Part shown: positions 8,678 to 16,478 of the stretch, one piece after another
How the letters are laid out: each line of letters starts with the position of its first letter
How positions within the stretch are numbered: position 1 is the stretch's first letter
Assembly (NCBI GenBank): GCA_949292775.1
Contig: CASFBL010000002.1
Coordinates: forward strand, 124,001-188,000
Reading direction: 5' to 3'
DNA length: 64,000 nucleotides
Source of the DNA: an uncultured Eubacteriales bacterium
GTDB taxonomy: Bacteria > Bacillota > Clostridia > Oscillospirales > Acutalibacteraceae
The notes under the pieces: model-generated
What the model was told of the DNA's origin: nothing
Databases searched by the model: none
Seen by the model: only the letters and a program-made list of their open reading frames with translations
Made by a program: the position numbers and the translations under genes

Positions 8678-9377
8678 CAAAAAGCCCTTGTATAAGGAAT
8701 TTACAAAAGGTCTGATTAAGGAAAATCCGGTGCTTCGGCTGGTGCTCGGTACCTGCCCGACGCTTGCGACGACAACTTCTCTCGAAAGCGCTATCGGTAT
8801 GGGCCTTTCCGCGGCGCTGGTTTTGGTTTGCTCGAATATCGTTATTTCGATGCTTCGCAAGGTCATTCCGCAGAAAGTGCGTATTCCCTGCTACATCGTG
8901 GTGATTGCGGGCTTTGTGACGATTGTGCAAATGCTTGTTAAAGCATTTTTGCCCGCGCTTGATGAACAGCTCGGTGTCTATCTGCCGCTGATTGTCGTCA
9001 ACTGCATCATTTTGGGTCGTGCGGAAGCGTTCGCCGGGAAAAACGGCGTGGTCGCGTCTGCACTCGACGGCCTTGGCATGGGCGTCGGCTTCACAGCAGC
9101 GCTTATCTTAATGGGCGGTGTGCGTGAACTGCTTGGTTCCGGCACACTTCTCGGCTTCCAGATTTTGCCCGAATCCATTTCTCCGATGACCATTTTCATT
9201 TTAGCGCCCGGCGGTTTCTTTGTTTTCGGTATTTTAATGGCGTGTGCAAACCGCCTTGCCGAACGCAAAGGCAAACCCAAAGCCACACTCGGCTGTGCGG
9301 GCTGCCCGCTGGCTGAAACCTGCACCCAGGCGCAGAAAGTGTCCTGTGAAAGCAAAGGGAAGGAGGAAACGAAATGA
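8670..9377 (+). CDS. rnfE: Rnf electron transport complex subunit E with a cysteine-rich C-terminal tail
   Basis: Integral membrane subunit paired with RnfA; together they hold an Fe-S centre within the membrane. The protein has 235 residues and about six hydrophobic segments, with the paired motifs LGTCPTLATTT near the N-terminus and VNCIILGRAEAF in the middle. The ATG at 8670 follows GGAGGTG and overlaps rnfG by 8 bases. The last 30 or so residues form a charged tail with four cysteines (GCAGCPLAETC, then VSC), an addition beyond the conserved fold. The tail could bind a metal or Fe-S cluster, but its function is unknown. Confidence 0.94.
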   Translation: MADKKPLYKEFTKGLIKENPVLRLVLGTCPTLATTTSLESAIGMGLSAALVLVCSNIVISMLRKVIPQKVRIPCYIVVIAGFVTIVQMLVKAFLPALDEQLGVYLPLIVVNCIILGRAEAFAGKNGVVASALDGLGMGVGFTAALILMGGVRELLGSGTLLGFQILPESISPMTIFILAPGGFFVFGILMACANRLAERKGKPKATLGCAGCPLAETCTQAQKVSCESKGKEETK

Positions 9378-9961
9378 AGCTGTTCCTTTCCATTTTGTTG
9401 ACGGCAATTCTCACCAACAACTATATCCTTTCCAAATTCTTGGGCATCTGCCCGTTTTTGGGCGTTTCCAAAAAGCTGAATACCGCCGTCGGCATGAGCG
9501 CCGCCGTTATTTTCGTTATGGTGCTCTCCTCCGCGGTTACTTATCCGCTGAATACTTTCCTTGATAACCACGGCCTCGGCTATTTGCAGACCATCGTGTT
9601 CATTTTGGTCATAGCCGCACTTGTGCAGCTTGTGGAAATCGTATTGCGCAAATACCTGCCGGCGCTTTACAATTCGCTCGGCATTTATCTGCCGCTGATT
9701 ACGACCAACTGCGCGGTGCTCGGTGTTGCGATTTTGAACATCGACTCCGGCTACACCTTCTGGGAATCCCTTGTCAACTCGTTTGGCGCAGGCGTGGGCT
9801 TCTTGGTCGCTATGGTCATGTTCGCCGGTGTGCGCGAGCGTTTGGAGTCCTGCGAAATCCCGAAATTCCTTGAAGGGCTTCCGATTACGCTGGTTGCAGC
9901 AAGTCTTGTGTCCCTGTCGTTCTTGGGATTCACCGGGCTTGTGGAAAATATGTTTGCTTAA
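9374..9961 (+). CDS. rnfA: Rnf electron transport complex subunit A
   Basis: A 195-residue integral membrane subunit, structural partner of RnfE, with six predicted membrane helices of inverted topology. Conserved motifs LTNNYILSKFLGICPFLGVS near the start and TTNCAVLGVAI in the middle contain the cysteines that ligate the intramembrane Fe-S cluster in this family. The start overlaps the rnfE stop by 4 bases (ATGA). Confidence 0.96.
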   Translation: MKLFLSILLTAILTNNYILSKFLGICPFLGVSKKLNTAVGMSAAVIFVMVLSSAVTYPLNTFLDNHGLGYLQTIVFILVIAALVQLVEIVLRKYLPALYNSLGIYLPLITTNCAVLGVAILNIDSGYTFWESLVNSFGAGVGFLVAMVMFAGVRERLESCEIPKFLEGLPITLVAASLVSLSFLGFTGLVENMFA

Positions 9962-9979
9962 TAAAGGAGGACGAAACGC

Positions 9980-10786
9980 ATGAATTCCATTCTTTTAGCT
10001 GTCGTTTTGGTTGCCTCCATTGGGCTTATCGCCGGCGTCGGCCTTGCCGTTGCTTCGGTTGTTATGGCGGTGCCGAAAGATGAAACCGCAGAAGCGGTTC
10101 GTGAGTGCCTGCCCGGTGCAAACTGCGGCGCGTGCGGTTTTTCCGGCTGTGACGGTTACGCGGCGGCGCTTTCCAAAGGCGAAACCAAAGAAACCAACCT
10201 CTGTGCGCCCGGCGGCAATGAAACCGCAAAACAGGTTGCCGCGATTTTGGGGCTTTCCGCCGGAGAAATCAAACCGATGGCGGCGGTCGTGCACTGCAAT
10301 GGCACCGGGGACAATTCGGTGATTAAACTGCAATATCAGGGCGTGCAAAGCTGCACAATGGCTTCGCAGCTATTCGGTGGGCAAAAAGCCTGCGTCTATG
10401 GCTGCCTTGGCTACGGCGATTGCGTAAAGGCGTGCCCTTATGACGCCATTCAGATTTGCGACGGCGTTGCGCGCATAGACCCGCTGGCCTGCAAAGCGTG
10501 CAAAAAATGCATTGCGACCTGCCCGAAAGGGCTTATCGAGCTTGTCCCGCTGTATGAGACCAAAGCGGCGGTGCTTTGCAAAAACCACAACAAAGGCGCC
10601 TTTACCCGCAAAGAGTGCAAGGTCGGCTGTATCGGCTGTATGAAATGCACCAAGGTTTGCGAAAGCGACGCGATTAAAGTCGAGAACAACACCGCGCATG
10701 TCGATTACGAAAAGTGCATCGGCTGCGGCAAATGTATGGAAGCCTGCCCCGTGGGCGCAATCCATATTATGACGCTCGGCAAATAA
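9980..10786 (+). CDS. rnfB: Rnf electron transport complex subunit B (polyferredoxin)
   Basis: Electron-entry subunit that takes electrons from ferredoxin. The 268-residue protein has an N-terminal membrane helix (about 4-28), a 4Fe-4S domain with the CLPGANCGACGFSGCDGYA motif, and four ferredoxin-type cysteine runs towards the C-terminus (GYGDCVKACP, CKACKKCIATCP, CIGCMKCTKVC, CIGCGKCMEACP). It is last in the operon. An AAAGGAGG-like site precedes the ATG, and a strong terminator follows. The order C-D-G-E-A-B is the usual clostridial one. Confidence 0.96.
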   Translation: MNSILLAVVLVASIGLIAGVGLAVASVVMAVPKDETAEAVRECLPGANCGACGFSGCDGYAAALSKGETKETNLCAPGGNETAKQVAAILGLSAGEIKPMAAVVHCNGTGDNSVIKLQYQGVQSCTMASQLFGGQKACVYGCLGYGDCVKACPYDAIQICDGVARIDPLACKACKKCIATCPKGLIELVPLYETKAAVLCKNHNKGAFTRKECKVGCIGCMKCTKVCESDAIKVENNTAHVDYEKCIGCGKCMEACPVGAIHIMTLGK

Positions 10787-10816
10787 ATTTACATTTCAAA
10801 CAAAATACAAAAAGAA

Positions 10817-10852
10817 AACCGCGGCCTGAAAGTCAGACCGCGGTTCTTTATT
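10817..10852 (+). terminator. Rho-independent terminator after rnfB
   Basis: AACCGCGG-C-CTGA pairs with TCAG-A-CCGCGGTT (10817-10845, one mismatch, loop AAG), followed by CTTTATTT. It ends the rnf operon. A-rich sequence on the left lets it also serve the minus-strand gene that ends at 10871. Confidence 0.8.
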
Positions 10853-10870
10853 TACGCGCAGACGCCGCAA

Positions 10871-11002
10871 TTAGCAGCCGCAGCCGCAGCCACAGTTGTC
10901 GCGCGTGTTGGCGCAGCCGCAACCGTTATCCGCCGAAAACAGGATGATGAGAATGACAAGGATCAGAAGACTGTTATTCCCGCAACCACCGCAGAAGTTC
11001 AT
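10871..11002 (-). CDS. Small cysteine/glycine-rich membrane protein
   Basis: A 43-residue protein: CGGCGNN, one hydrophobic helix (LLILVILIILF, about residues 12-23), then a C-terminal stretch rich in Cys and Gly (NGCGCANTR and a GCGCGC-type end), nine cysteines in all. An AAAGGAGGAG site lies 7-8 bases before the ATG, which supports real translation. It resembles in style the tiny Cys/Gly-rich sporulation proteins of the YjcZ type, but I cannot assign it to that family. The mature protein might be cross-linked in the spore coat or envelope; this is inference. It is transcribed alone and diverges from the next small gene. Confidence 0.6.
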   Translation of the reverse strand: MNFCGGCGNNSLLILVILIILFSADNGCGCANTRDNCGCGCGC

Positions 11003-11114
11003 CGATGCTCCTCCTTTCCTGGGGGACTGAAAGCCGCCGCAAGCTTTGCTCTCGGCGCTCTCATTACATCCTATGTGCAAAACAAAAATTGGTTCATGAT
11101 TTTTAGAAAAACGG

Positions 11115-11123
11115 CATACACTA
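11115..11123 (+). promoter_or_regulatory. Possible sporulation-type -10 element
   Basis: CATACACTA matches the -10 consensus of sigma-E or sigma-K promoters (CATA then T or TA). I could not find a convincing -35 partner, so this is weak. It would drive the 57-residue gene at 11157. Confidence 0.25.
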
Positions 11124-11156
11124 ACCTTACCGGAAAGAAAAAAGGAGGAAGTGCAT

Positions 11157-11330
11157 ATGCCGTTTATCTATTCATCTCAAAACCAGCCGGGCTATGAGAC
11201 CGAAGAACTTTTTGAAACAGAAGATTTGCCGGACGAAGCGGCAGAGGGGCAGACTTTTTCTGCACTGCAAAGAAAATTCGAAAACAAAAGAAAATCAAAG
11301 GAAAACGAAGAAAACAACTGGTTTGACTAA
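11157..11330 (+). CDS. Small acidic hypothetical protein
   Basis: A 57-residue protein, too short for most gene filters, preceded by a strong ribosome site (AAAGGAGG, 8 bases before the ATG). The first half is acidic and aromatic (SSQNQPGYETEELFETEDL); the second half is a charged, probably helical stretch rich in Lys and Glu (LQRKFENKRKSKENEE) ending NNWFD. There is no signal peptide or membrane segment. No family is recognised. A CATACACTA sequence about 35 bases upstream resembles sporulation-type -10 elements, so a sporulation role is possible but unproven. Confidence 0.55.
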   Translation: MPFIYSSQNQPGYETEELFETEDLPDEAAEGQTFSALQRKFENKRKSKENEENNWFD

Positions 11331-11353
11331 AAAATCGGAAAAGTTAAAACATT

Positions 11354-11377
11354 TTTGACCTTTTTTGACCTTTGACT
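11354..11377. promoter_or_regulatory. CtsR operator 1 (reverse heptads over the -35)
   Basis: Heptads TTTGACC (11354-11360), TTTGACC (11364-11370) and TTTGACT (11371-11377). The first two, 3 bases apart, are the exact reverse complement of the CtsR consensus (A/GGTCAAA NAN A/GGTCAAA). The third overlaps the -35 hexamer. Confidence 0.85.
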
Positions 11378-11399
11378 TTTATTTGAAAAACAGTATAAT
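11372..11399 (+). promoter_or_regulatory. Sigma-A promoter of the ctsR operon
   Basis: TTGACT (11372-11377), a 16-base spacer and TATAAT (11394-11399). It is bracketed by CtsR operators on both sides, so it should be repressed by the product of its first gene and released on heat or protein stress. Confidence 0.85.
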
Positions 11400-11405
11400 G
11401 ATAAT

Positions 11406-11429
11406 CGTCAAAGGTCAAAGATAGTCAAA
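11406..11429. promoter_or_regulatory. CtsR operator 2 (downstream of the -10)
   Basis: GGTCAAA (11413-11419), GAT, AGTCAAA (11423-11429) is a perfect CtsR box, preceded directly by a further CGTCAAA heptad (11406-11412). It covers the transcription start and early leader. Confidence 0.9.
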
Positions 11430-11468
11430 GTCAAAAAACAAGAACATAAAAAGAGGTGAGCCGTAAAA

Positions 11469-11918
11469 ATGAATCTGAGCAAAGAAATCACCAAAATGAT
11501 TTTGGATATGCTCTCGGACAGCGGCACAACGGAAATCAAGCGCAACGATTTGGCGGAACAGCTTGGATGTGTGCCCAGCCAAATCAATTATGTGCTCGCT
11601 TCCCGTTTTACACCGGAGCAGGGGTACATCGTTGAGAGCCGGCGAGGCGGCGGCGGATACATTAAAATCACGCGCGCGTCTTACACACCCGAAACGCTGA
11701 TGATGCATCTCATCAACTCGATCGGTGATTCTATGGATGAAAACACCTGCCGGGCAAATATTCAAAATCTGTATACCCGCGGCATTCTGCCGCAGCAAAC
11801 GGCGCAGGTTATGTGCGCCGCCATTTCCGACAATGCTTACCGTGACATTCCGCAGGAACTGCGCAACACGGTGCGCGCGTCGGTGTTTAAGCAAATGTTG
11901 ATTACCACCATGCAGTAA
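11469..11918 (+). CDS. ctsR: Transcriptional repressor of class III stress genes, CtsR
   Basis: Dimeric winged-helix repressor of clp genes that senses heat, 149 residues. The N-terminal HTH region is IKRNDLAEQLGCVPSQINYVLASRF (split over about residues 23-47) and the conserved glycine wing that acts as thermosensor is RRGGGGYIKI (about 58-67). A C-terminal dimerisation domain follows. AGAGGTGAG lies before the ATG. It is the first gene of ctsR-mcsA-mcsB-clpC and has two CtsR operators at its own promoter, so it is autoregulated. Confidence 0.97.
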   Translation: MNLSKEITKMILDMLSDSGTTEIKRNDLAEQLGCVPSQINYVLASRFTPEQGYIVESRRGGGGYIKITRASYTPETLMMHLINSIGDSMDENTCRANIQNLYTRGILPQQTAQVMCAAISDNAYRDIPQELRNTVRASVFKQMLITTMQ

Positions 11919-11931
11919 AGGAGTGTTTTTT

Positions 11932-12438
11932 ATGTTGTGTCAAAATTGCGGTAAATATGAAGCAACTACCCATATCAAAAGAATTGTAAACGGTGAGGCG
12001 ACAGAAGCGCATTTGTGTTCCGAATGTGCCAAAAGTCTTGGCTATGCCGGTGTGTTTCCGGATTTCGGCTTCGGTTTTTCCGACATGCTGAGTTCTCTTT
12101 TTGAACCGGCAGGCATTGGCGCTTTGAGCAACAGCGTTTTGCGCTGTGACAAATGCGGCTGTTCTTTTAACGACATTGTTAAAAGCGGCAAGGTCGGCTG
12201 CTCGAATTGCTATGAAACCTTTTACGACAAGCTGACCCCCTCTTTGGAGCGAATCCACGGCCGCACCCACCACGAAGGTAAAATTGCAAACGGTTCGCCG
12301 GCGCAGAAAAAGAACAGCAAAATCGAAGAGCTGAAAGAAAAGCTCGATGCAGCTGTCGATATACAAGATTACGAAACCGCGGCAAAGCTGCGCGATGAAA
12401 TCAAAGCCCTTGAGCAGGAGGAAAACGGAAATGAGTAA
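11932..12438 (+). CDS. mcsA: McsA, activator of protein arginine kinase
   Basis: Zinc-binding UvrB/UvrC-motif protein of 168 residues that activates the McsB kinase. Four CxxC pairs are visible (CQNC, CSEC, CDKC, CSNC), giving two likely zinc sites in the first 95 residues, followed by a C-terminal UVR helix pair (EKLDAAVDIQDYETAAKLRDE). The ATG at 11932 follows AAAGGAG. It overlaps mcsB by 8 bases, in line with their joint action. Confidence 0.93.
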   Translation: MLCQNCGKYEATTHIKRIVNGEATEAHLCSECAKSLGYAGVFPDFGFGFSDMLSSLFEPAGIGALSNSVLRCDKCGCSFNDIVKSGKVGCSNCYETFYDKLTPSLERIHGRTHHEGKIANGSPAQKKNSKIEELKEKLDAAVDIQDYETAAKLRDEIKALEQEENGNE

Positions 12439-13429
12439 ATGGTATCTCGGCGAAGGCGAGCAAAACGATGTTGTATTAAGCACCCGCATCCGCTTAGCGC
12501 GGAATTTGGAGGATTATCCGTTCCCCGCAAGGCTGGACACGAAAACCAGAGTACATGTCAACGAAATCGTGCGCGACGCGATTCCGAAAAGCGAAGGACT
12601 GCACTATGTAGAAATGAAAACGCTTACGCAAGCGCAAATTGTTTCCCTTGCTGAAAAGCATGTAATCAGTCCCGAATTCGCATCATCTGCCAACGGGCGG
12701 GCGCTGCTGCTTTCCGACAGTGAAAACATCAGCATCATGCTCAACGAAGAAGACCATATCCGTTTGCAGGTCATGACGCCGGGCTTGGCGCTTTCGCAGG
12801 CCTATGAAATTGCCGACCGGCTGGACAATGAAATCAATGAAAAGGTACGCTTTGCCTTTGACGAACGGCTCGGCTATTTGACGCAGTGCCCGACCAACAT
12901 CGGCACGGGTATGCGCGCCTCTGTTATGCTGCACCTGCCGGCTTTGACGGCAACGCGGCGCATGGGAACGCTGGCGTCTACTGTTTCCAAGCTGGGGCTT
13001 ACCATTCGCGGTGCCTACGGCGAAGGCAGCGCTCCGATGGGTGACCTGTATCAGCTGAGCAACCAGGTCACGCTTGGTATTTCTGAAAAAGCGGCGATTG
13101 AAAACTTGAAAACAATCGTTTTACAGCTTGCCGCCCAAGAACGGGCTGCGCGTGCGGAGCTTGTCAAAACCGTAGAAAGCGAAGACGCCATTTACCGTGC
13201 ATATGGGCTGTTAAAATCGGCAAGACTGTTAGATACAAAAGAATTTATGGAGCTTATTTCCAAAGTGCGTTTGGGCGCCGTGGGCGGGGTGCTGGATGTG
13301 GACCGGAAAGTGATTGATGAACTGATGGTCTCTTTGCAGCCTGCCAGCATCAATGCGCAGGTCGGAAAAACCCTGACCGCCCGCGAACGCGATATGGAGC
13401 GCGCAAAAATTGTGCGGGAAAGACTGTAA
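12431..13429 (+). CDS. mcsB: Protein arginine kinase McsB
   Basis: Phosphagen-kinase-like enzyme that phosphorylates arginines on CtsR and on misfolded proteins, marking them for ClpC-ClpP. The protein has 332 residues. ATP-guanido motifs are visible: STRIRLARN near residue 16, the NEEDHIRLQ substrate segment and CPTNIGTGMRASV near 155-170. The ATG at 12431 is inside the end of mcsA and follows GAGCAGGAGG; the longer upstream open frame overlaps mcsA in another frame and is rejected. Confidence 0.95.
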   Translation: MSKWYLGEGEQNDVVLSTRIRLARNLEDYPFPARLDTKTRVHVNEIVRDAIPKSEGLHYVEMKTLTQAQIVSLAEKHVISPEFASSANGRALLLSDSENISIMLNEEDHIRLQVMTPGLALSQAYEIADRLDNEINEKVRFAFDERLGYLTQCPTNIGTGMRASVMLHLPALTATRRMGTLASTVSKLGLTIRGAYGEGSAPMGDLYQLSNQVTLGISEKAAIENLKTIVLQLAAQERAARAELVKTVESEDAIYRAYGLLKSARLLDTKEFMELISKVRLGAVGGVLDVDRKVIDELMVSLQPASINAQVGKTLTARERDMERAKIVRERL

Positions 13430-13462
13430 CAAGCGCCTTTCCCGAAGAAAGGACGATGCCTT

Positions 13463-15931
13463 ATGTTTAAGTTTACAGGCTTTACAGAAAAAGCAAATAA
13501 ATCCCTCAATAAAGCGGTGGATGCCGCACAGGATCTCGGACACACCTACATCGGCAGCGAACATTTGCTGTTAGGGCTTTTGTCCGATACCTCAACTGTT
13601 GCGGGCGCGGTTTTGGCTGCCCGCAAGCTGACTTATGACCAGGTGGAAAATTATATCAAGCAAACCGTCGGCGTCGGCGTGCCGACCGAGCTTGTTCCCG
13701 ACGATTTTACGCCGAGAAGCAAAAACATCATTGAAACCGCTGTTTCCTTTGCCCGCAGCATGGGGCAGAGCTTGGTCGGCACAGAACATGTCCTGCTTGC
13801 CATTGCGCGGGAATCCTCGTGCTGTGCGGCGCAGATTTTGATGCAGGCCGGCATTTCTTTGCAGGACCTTGTCAATGATGTTTCCAAAAATATGATGAAC
13901 GGCGGCAAAGCCGGTCAGGCACCCGGTGCGGGGAATGCCGCTTCGGACAGTGACGACACGCTTTCCCAGTTTGGCCGTGATTTGACAAAACTTGCGCGCG
14001 ACGGCAAAATCGACCCGGTTATCGGCCGTCAAAAAGAAATTGAACGCGTGATTCAAATTCTTTCCCGCCGCACCAAAAACAATCCTTGCTTAATCGGTGA
14101 ACCCGGCGTCGGTAAAACTGCTATTGCCGAGGGTCTTGCGCTGAAAATCGTCTCCGGGGAAGTGCCGGAAATGCTGAAAAACAAACGCATCATTTCGCTT
14201 GACCTTACCGGCATGGTTGCCGGCACCAAATACCGCGGCGATTTTGAAGAGCGGATTAAAAAGGTCATTGACGAAGTGAAAGCGGCGGATGACATCATTT
14301 TGTTTATTGATGAAGTCCACACCCTTATTGGCGCCGGCAGTGCCGAGGGTGCAGTGGACGCCGCCAACATTTTAAAGCCGTCTTTGGCGCGCGGGGAACT
14401 GCAGGTGATTGGCGCAACCACGATTGAAGAATACCGCAAACACATTGAAAAAGATGCGGCGCTCGAACGCCGGTTCCAGCCGATTACCGTTGGTGAGCCG
14501 ACCGAAGAAGAAGCCGTTGAAATCCTCAAAGGCTTGCGCGACAAATACGAGGCGCACCACAAGGTAAAAATCACAGACGAGGCAATAAACGCGGCCGTGA
14601 AACTTTCCACGCGCTATATCGGTGACCGTTATCTGCCGGATAAGGCAATCGACCTTATCGATGAAGCGGCGTCGAGAGTAAGGCTTCAAACCTTTACAGC
14701 TCCGCCTGAGATTAAAGACCTCGAAGAAAAGCAAAAAGAGCTCGAAGCGGAAAAACAATCTGCGGTTAACGCGCAGGAATTTGAGCGTGCCGCCGAATTG
14801 CGGGATAAAGAAAAGAAAGTATCTTCCGAGCTTGAGCAAAAGAAGAAAGAGTGGATGCAGCAGACCGGGCACAGCCGCGATGAAGTCACGGCAACCGATA
14901 TTGCCCAAATCGTGTCTGCATGGACCGGCATTCCGCTGACCCAGCTGACCACGGAGGAAAGTGAAAGACTTTTACACATGGAAGAAGAGCTGCACCGCCG
15001 TATTGTCGGGCAGGATGAAGCCGTCAAGGCTGTGTCGCGCGCGATTCGCCGCGGCAGAGTGGGCTTAAAAGACCCGAAAAAGCCGATTGGCTCGTTTATC
15101 TTCTTAGGTCCTACCGGTGTCGGCAAAACAGAGCTTTGCAAAGCGCTTGCAGCTGCGATGTTCGGCGATGAAAACGCGATGATAAGACTCGATATGTCCG
15201 AATACATGGAGAAACACACAGTTTCCCGTCTTGTGGGTTCGCCGCCCGGCTATGTCGGGTTTGACGAGGGCGGTCAGCTTACCGAAAAGGTGAGAAGAAA
15301 ACCCTATTCCGTTATTCTGTTCGATGAAATCGAAAAGGCGCACCCCGATGTGTTCAATGTGCTTTTGCAAATTTTGGACGACGGCATTTTGACCGATTCC
15401 CAAGGCCGGCGTGTGGACTTCAAAAACTGCGTAATCATTATGACCTCCAATGTCGGCGCGAAACTGATTACCGCAAAACAGGCGGCGTTCGGCTTTACGG
15501 ATTCTGCCGAGGAGCAGGAAAAGAACGACGAAAAAATCAAAGAAGCGGTCATGGGCGAGCTGCGCTCGATGTTCCGTCCGGAGTTCCTAAACCGTGTGGA
15601 TGACATCATCGTCTTTAAACGGCTGACAAAACCGCAGATTCAGGAAATCGCCAAACGCCTTTTGGAGAACCTGAAAAAGCGCATCGCCTCTATGGATATC
15701 ACCGTCGATTTTACGGACGAAACCGTCGAAAAGATTGCAGATGCAGGCTTCGACGAAGTTTACGGTGCGCGTCCCTTGAAACGCGCCATTCAAAGCAAAA
15801 TCGAGGACGCACTCTCCGAAGCCATGCTGCGCGGCGATGTCGCAGCCGGCGGGCATTATGTCTGCGAGCCGGAAAACGACGCTTTCGTGTTTCATACAGC
15901 CGAACCTAAAGCAACGGAAAAATCCGAATAA
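13463..15931 (+). CDS. clpC: ATP-dependent Clp protease ATPase subunit ClpC
   Basis: Hsp100 unfoldase that feeds arginine-phosphorylated and other substrates to ClpP. The 822-residue protein has two N-terminal Clp repeats (about 1-145), AAA+ module 1 with Walker A GEPGVGKT near residue 212 and Walker B FIDEVH, and a UVR-containing middle domain ([17 protein letters not shown]). AAA+ module 2 has Walker A GPTGVGKT near 549 and is followed by the C-terminal D2 small domain. It is last in the CtsR regulon operon. No terminator separates it from the SOS promoter that begins 7 bases after its stop codon, apart from the hairpin at 16000-16037. Confidence 0.97.
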   Translation: MFKFTGFTEKANKSLNKAVDAAQDLGHTYIGSEHLLLGLLSDTSTVAGAVLAARKLTYDQVENYIKQTVGVGVPTELVPDDFTPRSKNIIETAVSFARSMGQSLVGTEHVLLAIARESSCCAAQILMQAGISLQDLVNDVSKNMMNGGKAGQAPGAGNAASDSDDTLSQFGRDLTKLARDGKIDPVIGRQKEIERVIQILSRRTKNNPCLIGEPGVGKTAIAEGLALKIVSGEVPEMLKNKRIISLDLTGMVAGTKYRGDFEERIKKVIDEVKAADDIILFIDEVHTLIGAGSAEGAVDAANILKPSLARGELQVIGATTIEEYRKHIEKDAALERRFQPITVGEPTEEEAVEILKGLRDKYEAHHKVKITDEAINAAVKLSTRYIGDRYLPDKAIDLIDEAASRVRLQTFTAPPEIKDLEEKQKELEAEKQSAVNAQEFERAAELRDKEKKVSSELEQKKKEWMQQTGHSRDEVTATDIAQIVSAWTGIPLTQLTTEESERLLHMEEELHRRIVGQDEAVKAVSRAIRRGRVGLKDPKKPIGSFIFLGPTGVGKTELCKALAAAMFGDENAMIRLDMSEYMEKHTVSRLVGSPPGYVGFDEGGQLTEKVRRKPYSVILFDEIEKAHPDVFNVLLQILDDGILTDSQGRRVDFKNCVIIMTSNVGAKLITAKQAAFGFTDSAEEQEKNDEKIKEAVMGELRSMFRPEFLNRVDDIIVFKRLTKPQIQEIAKRLLENLKKRIASMDITVDFTDETVEKIADAGFDEVYGARPLKRAIQSKIEDALSEAMLRGDVAAGGHYVCEPENDAFVFHTAEPKATEKSE

Positions 15932-15937
15932 TCCCTC

Positions 15938-15966
15938 TTGACAAAATCCGTTTTTTCCCTAATAAT
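15938..15966 (+). promoter_or_regulatory. Strong sigma-A promoter of the lysis cassette
   Basis: Consensus -35 TTGACA (15938-15943), a 17-base spacer and -10 AATAAT (15961-15966). It starts almost directly after the clpC stop and is followed by a LexA-type box and a leader hairpin. Confidence 0.75.
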
Positions 15967-15979
15967 AGAATATGCAAAG

Positions 15980-15993
15980 CGAACAAATGTTCG
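15980..15993. promoter_or_regulatory. LexA (SOS) operator
   Basis: CGAACAAATGTTCG is a perfect 14-base palindrome-type match to the Gram-positive LexA/DinR box (CGAAC, four bases, GTTCG). It begins about 7 bases after the expected transcription start, a position that blocks the promoter. It therefore predicts induction of the following genes by DNA damage. Confidence 0.85.
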
Positions 15994-15999
15994 TAAATC

Positions 16000-16037
16000 A
16001 ACAGCACTCAAATGCGTTTTCGCATTTGGGTGTTGTT
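16000..16037 (+). terminator. Leader hairpin, possible attenuator or clpC terminator
   Basis: A 17-bp stem with two G-U pairs in RNA: left arm 16000-16016, loop TTTT (16017-16020), right arm 16021-16037, followed by a moderately T-rich CTTGTTTA. It lies in the untranslated leader between the SOS box and the first gene. It could end clpC read-through, attenuate the SOS transcript, or both. Confidence 0.6.
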
Positions 16038-16067
16038 CTTGTTTACGGGCAAAAAAGGAGGAGATCT

Positions 16068-16478
16068 ATGATTACAACTGTGCAGCAAGCGCCGATTCCG
16101 CTAACGGAAGATGAATACTTTTATCTTTCCGAACGGTTCGAGCCGCTGTCTGCTGCCGAATTGGAACAAGGCGTGATTCCGAAGTTCTTGGTTACGCAAA
16201 AAAGCGAAACCATGCGACGGCTTGTGCGGTACGCGCTGGAGACAGAGCTTTCCCAAGACGAACGCCGCGTTGCGGAGCTTTTGCTCATTGGGAACAACAG
16301 CGTCTCGGAAACCGCGCGGCTCTGTAAGCTTTCGCGCCAGCGGGTCTATACGCTGTCCGAAGCGGCAAAACGAAAGCTGCAAGCAAGTCTTCGCTATCCG
16401 TTCCTGTTGGATTTTAGCCTTTTGCATCCGCCGAAATCCTTTCAGGAGACTTTGAAATTTTACGGAGGGAGAGCATGA
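16068..16478 (+). CDS. Sigma-70 region 4-like HTH protein
   Basis: A 136-residue protein whose middle reads like a sigma region 4 or positive-control-factor HTH: LSQDERRVAELLLIG, then SVSETARLCKLSRQRVYTL (about 78-96), ending KRKL. It lacks region 2, so it is not a complete sigma factor; a phage-type late regulator or a structural adaptor is possible. The ATG at 16068 follows AAAAAAGGAGGAG; an upstream open frame to 15972 runs through the SOS box and hairpin and is rejected. It overlaps the next gene by 4 bases. It is the first gene behind the LexA-box promoter. Confidence 0.6.
   Translation: MITTVQQAPIPLTEDEYFYLSERFEPLSAAELEQGVIPKFLVTQKSETMRRLVRYALETELSQDERRVAELLLIGNNSVSETARLCKLSRQRVYTLSEAAKRKLQASLRYPFLLDFSLLHPPKSFQETLKFYGGRA

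Noticed and set aside
10865..10925. Low-complexity GCAGCCGCAGCC repeat as a repeat or CRISPR-like element
   Set aside because: It is the coding sequence of the Cys/Gly-rich tail of the 43-residue protein, with no spacer structure.
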